The position numbers and the translations under genes were made by a program. DNA of 64,000 nucleotides from Bathymodiolus brooksi (lineage: Eukaryota; Mollusca; Bivalvia; Mytilida; Modiolidae), in the NCBI GenBank assembly GCA_963680875.1, contig OY804579.1, positions 52,280,036 to 52,344,035 of the forward strand, in the 5' to 3' direction. Of the stretch, positions 1 through 64,000 are shown piece by piece; position 1 is the first letter of the stretch, and the number at the start of each line of letters is the position of its first letter. The notes beneath the pieces are model-generated. The model worked only from the letters and a program-made list of their open reading frames with translations. It had not been told where the DNA came from and did no database searches.

Positions 1-586
1 GAGTATCTCTCCGTTATCAAGGTTCTCAAATACATGTAAAGCCTGAAAGATAGAAAAATCTGAAATAAAGATACTGAACTCCTTCATCATCTAGACTCTA
101 TAGTGATAGCCTTTCACACAATTAGAGTCAATGACTTCCTTCTGTTGGGGTCAGACTCAAAGTGTGTTTTGAGTAATGACCAGAAGTCTTGTCCTTATAC
201 AATTTATGAGAAAATGATGTAGTCTTCCATTGGATGATTTTCCAAAGAAATACAAAAGAACAAAATGGCACAATTGTCAGGATATAAAACTGAAATGTTT
301 TTCCCCAAGTTTTTTTATTATTAAAAAAAGGCTATGGTAGGGTAGGGAGTATGAAAATTAACCAAGACCAACATAATTTCATTCTCATTGTGGCAATTGT
401 TAAAATGGACATAAAACCAAGCATGGACAACAATTTATGGATTAATTTTTTTTAAATCTGTTACTAAAGGAAAAGACAAAATTTCAAATAATATGCTTCC
501 AAAACTATTAAATTTAATTTCAATTTTATTTTTCAATTAAAAAAATTATACAATAAAACTTTAATATATATGTATATATGTCTTAC
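1..586. other. Intron sequence, nothing recognised
   Basis: AT-rich. I looked on the minus strand for the next WD40 exon of the WDFY3-like gene and found no candidate with WD40 residues and splice borders. Confidence 0.6.
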
Positions 587-60643
<60,057 letters not shown>

Positions 60644-61103
60644 CTATAAAAAATACATGTAAAATTATGTCATATTTATTGTATATGACTAAACCAGTAT
60701 CTGATTCAAAATGAAATGAAAATAACATACACAAGTAAGCATAAGAACGTAACATCTATTCATATTCAAGCTGATCAAGTGGTATATACCCTGTAACAAC
60801 TTATCAATATTGCCAGCTCCTATTCTTACATGTATGCATACAATATTTTCAATTCAGTTGATTTTGTGGACATTATTTTTTCAGTCTCAAGTGCAGAATT
60901 TTGATTGTCTCTGCCTGCAATATGAACCATAGTAGTATGCATCTAATGTAATACAAAGTCTAACATTCCATTTTTTAAGTCTTTCCAAAATGAAATTCAA
61001 TTTTAAAAAATTCATTTCACTTCAGTCATTGACAATTTCATTTTCATATTAAACTCATGCTGTCACTTTAAAAGCATCATAAAAATTGCTCATGGCATTA
61101 AAC

Positions 61104-64000
61104 AACCAGAGGCTCTCAAGAGCCTGTATCGTTCACCTGGTAATAAAAAAAACCAATTGGTCCTATGTAAAAACTATGTCCTGCGTCATCTTGGAATTAC
61201 GATCAACATAAAAAACACAAAGTTTGTAAAGGACCTTCCAATGATTGATGCACAGTTTAGGTTCAATCAGTGCAATAGGTTCAGAGAAGAATATATTTCT
61301 GTATTTTCCCCATATGGTTCTGTGTTAATACTATGACCTGTGGTGGCAGCCATCTTGGATTTCTGATCGGCATAAAAAACAGGACCTTCCAATGATCATT
61401 CCTGGGCAGTTTGGTTTCAACTGTCCAAGTGGTTTCAGAGAAGAAGCATTTTGAAACATTTTTCCCGTAGGGTCCAATGTTAAACTAAGTCCTGCCGTAG
61501 CCGCCATTTTGAATTTCATATCAGAATAAAAAACGTATATTTTGTAGAGGACCATTCAATGAACATTCATGTACAGTTTGGCTTTAATCATATTTGTAGT
61601 TTCTGAGAAGAAGGCATTTGAACATTTTCCCATAGGGTCCAATGTTAATCTATGTCCTGCGGTGGTGGCCATCTTGGATTTCCGATCGGCATAAAAAACA
61701 CACACCTTGTAGAGGACCTTCCAATGATCATTCCTGGGCAGTTTGGTTTCAATTATCCAAGTGGTTTCAGAGAAGAAGCGTTTTGAAACATTTTTCCCAT
61801 AGGGTCCAATGTTAAACTAAGTCCTGCCGTAGCCGCCATTTTGAATTTCATATCGGAACAAAAAACGTAAAGTTTGTAGAGGACCATCCAATGTACAGAC
61901 ATATGGACAGTTTGGCTTTAATCATATTTGTAGTTTCTGAGAAGAAGGCATTTGAACATTTTCCCATAGGGTCCAATGTTAATCTATGTCCTGCGGTGGT
62001 GGCCATCTTGGATTTCCGATCGGCATAAAAAACACACACCTTGTAGAGGACCTTCCAATGATCATTCCTGGGCAGTTTGGTTTCAATTATCCAAGTGGTT
62101 TCAGAGAAGAAGCGTTTTGAAACATTTTTCCCATAGGGTCCAATGTTAAACTAAGTCCTGCCGTAGCTGCCATTTTGAATTTTATATCGGAACAAAAAAC
62201 GCAAAGTTTGTAGAGGACCATCCAATGAACATTCATGTACAGTTTGGCTTTAATCATATTTGTAGTTTCTGAGAAGAAGGCATTTGAACATTTTCCCATA
62301 GGGTCCAATGTTAATCTATGTCCTGCGGTGGTGGCCATCTTGGATTTCCGACCGGCATAAAAAACATAAAATTTGTAGAGGACCTTCCAATGATCATTCC
62401 TGGGCAGTTTGGTTTCAACTGTCCAAGTGGTTTCAGAGAAGAAGCATTTTGAAACATTTTTCCCATAGGGTCCAATGTTAAACTAAGTCCTGCCGTAGCC
62501 GCCATTTTGAATTTCATATCGGAACAAAAAACGTATTGTTTGTAGAGAATCATCCAATGAACATTCATGTACAGTTTGGCTTTAATCATATTTGTAGTTT
62601 CTGAGAAGAAGGCATTTGAACATTTTCCCATAGGGTCCAATGTTAATCTATGTCCTGCGGTGGCGGCCATCTTGAATTTCCGATCGGCATAAAAAAACAG
62701 AAACTTTGTAGAGGACCTTCCAATGATCATTCCTGGGCAGTTTGGTTTCAATTATCCAAGTGGTTTCAGAGAAGAAGCGTTTTGAAACATTTTTCCCATA
62801 GGGTCCAATGTTAAACTAAGTCCTGCCGTAGCCGCCATTTTGAATTTCATACCGGAACAAAAAATGTACAGTTTGTAGAGGACCATCTAATGAACATTCA
62901 TGTACAGTTTGGCTTTAATCATATTTGTAGTTTCTGAGTAGAAGGCATTTGAATATTTTCCCATAGGGTCCAATGTTAATCTATGTCCTGCGGTGGCGGC
63001 CATCTTGGATTTCCGACCGGCATAAAAAACAAAAAATTTGTAGAGGACCTTCCAATGATCATTCCTGGGCAGTTTGGTTTCAACTGTCCAAGTGGTTTCA
63101 GAGAAGAAGCATTTTGAAACATTTTTCCCATAGGGTCCAATGTTAAACTAAGTCCTGCCGTAGCCGCCATTTTGAATTTCATATCGGAACAAAAAACCTT
63201 AAGATTGTAGAGGACCATCCAATGAACATTCATGTACAGTTTGGCTTTAATCATATTTGTAGTTTCTGAGAAGAAGAGATTTGAACAGTTTCCCATAGGG
63301 TCCAATGTTAATCTATGTCCTGCGGTGGCGGCCATCTTGGATTTCCGACCGGCATAAAAAACAAAAAATTTGTAGAGGACCTTCCAATGATCATTCCTGG
63401 GCAGTTTGGTTTCAACTGTCCAAGTGGTTTCAGAGAAGAAGCATTTTGAAACATTTTTCCCATAGGGTCCAATGTTAAACTAAGTCCTGCCGTAGCCGCC
63501 ATTTTGAATTTCATATCGGAACAAAAAACCTTAAGATTGTAGAGGACCATCCAATGAACATTCATGTACAGTTTGGCTTTAATAATATTTGTAGTTTCTG
63601 AGAAGAAGGCATTTGAACATTTTCCCATAGGGTCCAATGTTAATCTATGTCCTGCGGTGGCGGCCATCTTGGATTTCCGACCGGCATAAAAAACATAAAA
63701 TTTGTAGAGGACCTTCCAATGATCATTCCTGGGCAGTTTGGTTTCAACTGTCCAAGTGGTTTCAGAGAAGAAGCATTTTGAAACATTTTTCCCATAGGGT
63801 CCAATGTTAAACTAAGTCCTGCCTTAGCCGCCATTTTGAATTTCATATCGGAACAAAAAACCTTAAGATTGTAGAGGACCATCCAATGAACATTCATGTA
63901 CAGTTTGGCTTTAATCATATTTGTAGTTTCTGAGAAGAAGGCATTTGAACATTTTCCCATAGGGTCCAATGTTAATCTATGTCCTGCGATGGCGGCCATC
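61104..64000 (+). repeat. Composite GCCATCTTGG element (runs off the window)
   Basis: Starts CCAGAGGCTCTCAAGAGCCT GTATCGTTCACCTGG, the same terminal hairpin as at 51430. Then a 332-bp period made of two ~166-bp half-modules: one with TCCTGCGGTGGCGGCCATCT TGGATTTCCG, the other with TCCTGCCGTAGCCGCCATTT TGAATTTC. Alternating halves are very similar among copies. Repeating 119-codon minus-strand ORFs have the period of the repeat. Confidence 0.92.

Noticed and set aside
61331..63999. Repeating 119-146 codon minus-strand ORFs
   Set aside because: They recur with the 332-bp period, overlap each other and cannot extend through the array because 332 is not a multiple of 3; the content is composite repeat.

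Overview
This is a stretch of an AT-rich, intron-rich animal genome, most likely a mollusc and perhaps a bivalve. The mollusc call is an inference. It rests on interspersed repeats that look molluscan to me (tRNA-headed SINEs, GCCATCTTGG composite repeats ending in an AGCTCAC/GTGAGCT hairpin, a CGGAGCACCT..CACCC..GTGGGGTT repeat) and on animal gene content. No prokaryotic operon, CRISPR array or virus is visible.

One host gene dominates the window. It runs on the minus strand from about 60.6 kb (N-terminal side) to 587 (C-terminal side). I assembled 33 consecutive coding exons, all with AG/GT borders and continuous codon phase. They total 4573 nt, about 1524 codons. The protein closely resembles the central and C-terminal part of WDFY3 (ALFY), a PH-BEACH-WD40-FYVE scaffold for selective autophagy. 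The order is a helical middle region (exons 1-19), an acidic linker (exon 20), a PH-like domain (21-24), the BEACH domain (25-32) and the entry to the WD40 region (33). The 5' exons lie beyond 64 kb. The remaining WD40 and FYVE exons lie to the left of base 1.

Introns make up more than 90% of the window and hold mobile and tandem DNA. The intron at 745-7660 contains an element of about 4.86 kb (2070-6927) with degenerate terminal inverted repeats. It carries two convergent genes: a THAP zinc-finger gene on the plus strand and a gene for a P2X7-type C-terminal cysteine ('ballast') domain on the minus strand. Both look damaged. The intron at 8415-14447, which splits the BEACH domain, holds about 146 copies of a 29-bp minisatellite that appears to have grown from the acidic tail of a dead zinc-finger gene. 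Other introns contain two SINE families sharing a 3' tail, many small TACAGT-ended MITEs, two pogo/Tigger-like elements, a long foldback element, and composite arrays of 312-bp and 332-bp modules.

The most unusual host-gene pattern is that four tandem repeats sit exactly on splice junctions (exons 6, 7, 15 and 16) and contain multiplied copies of the splice site. At exon 16 the 30-bp unit preserves frame, so alternative donor use could add a 10-residue repeat to the protein.
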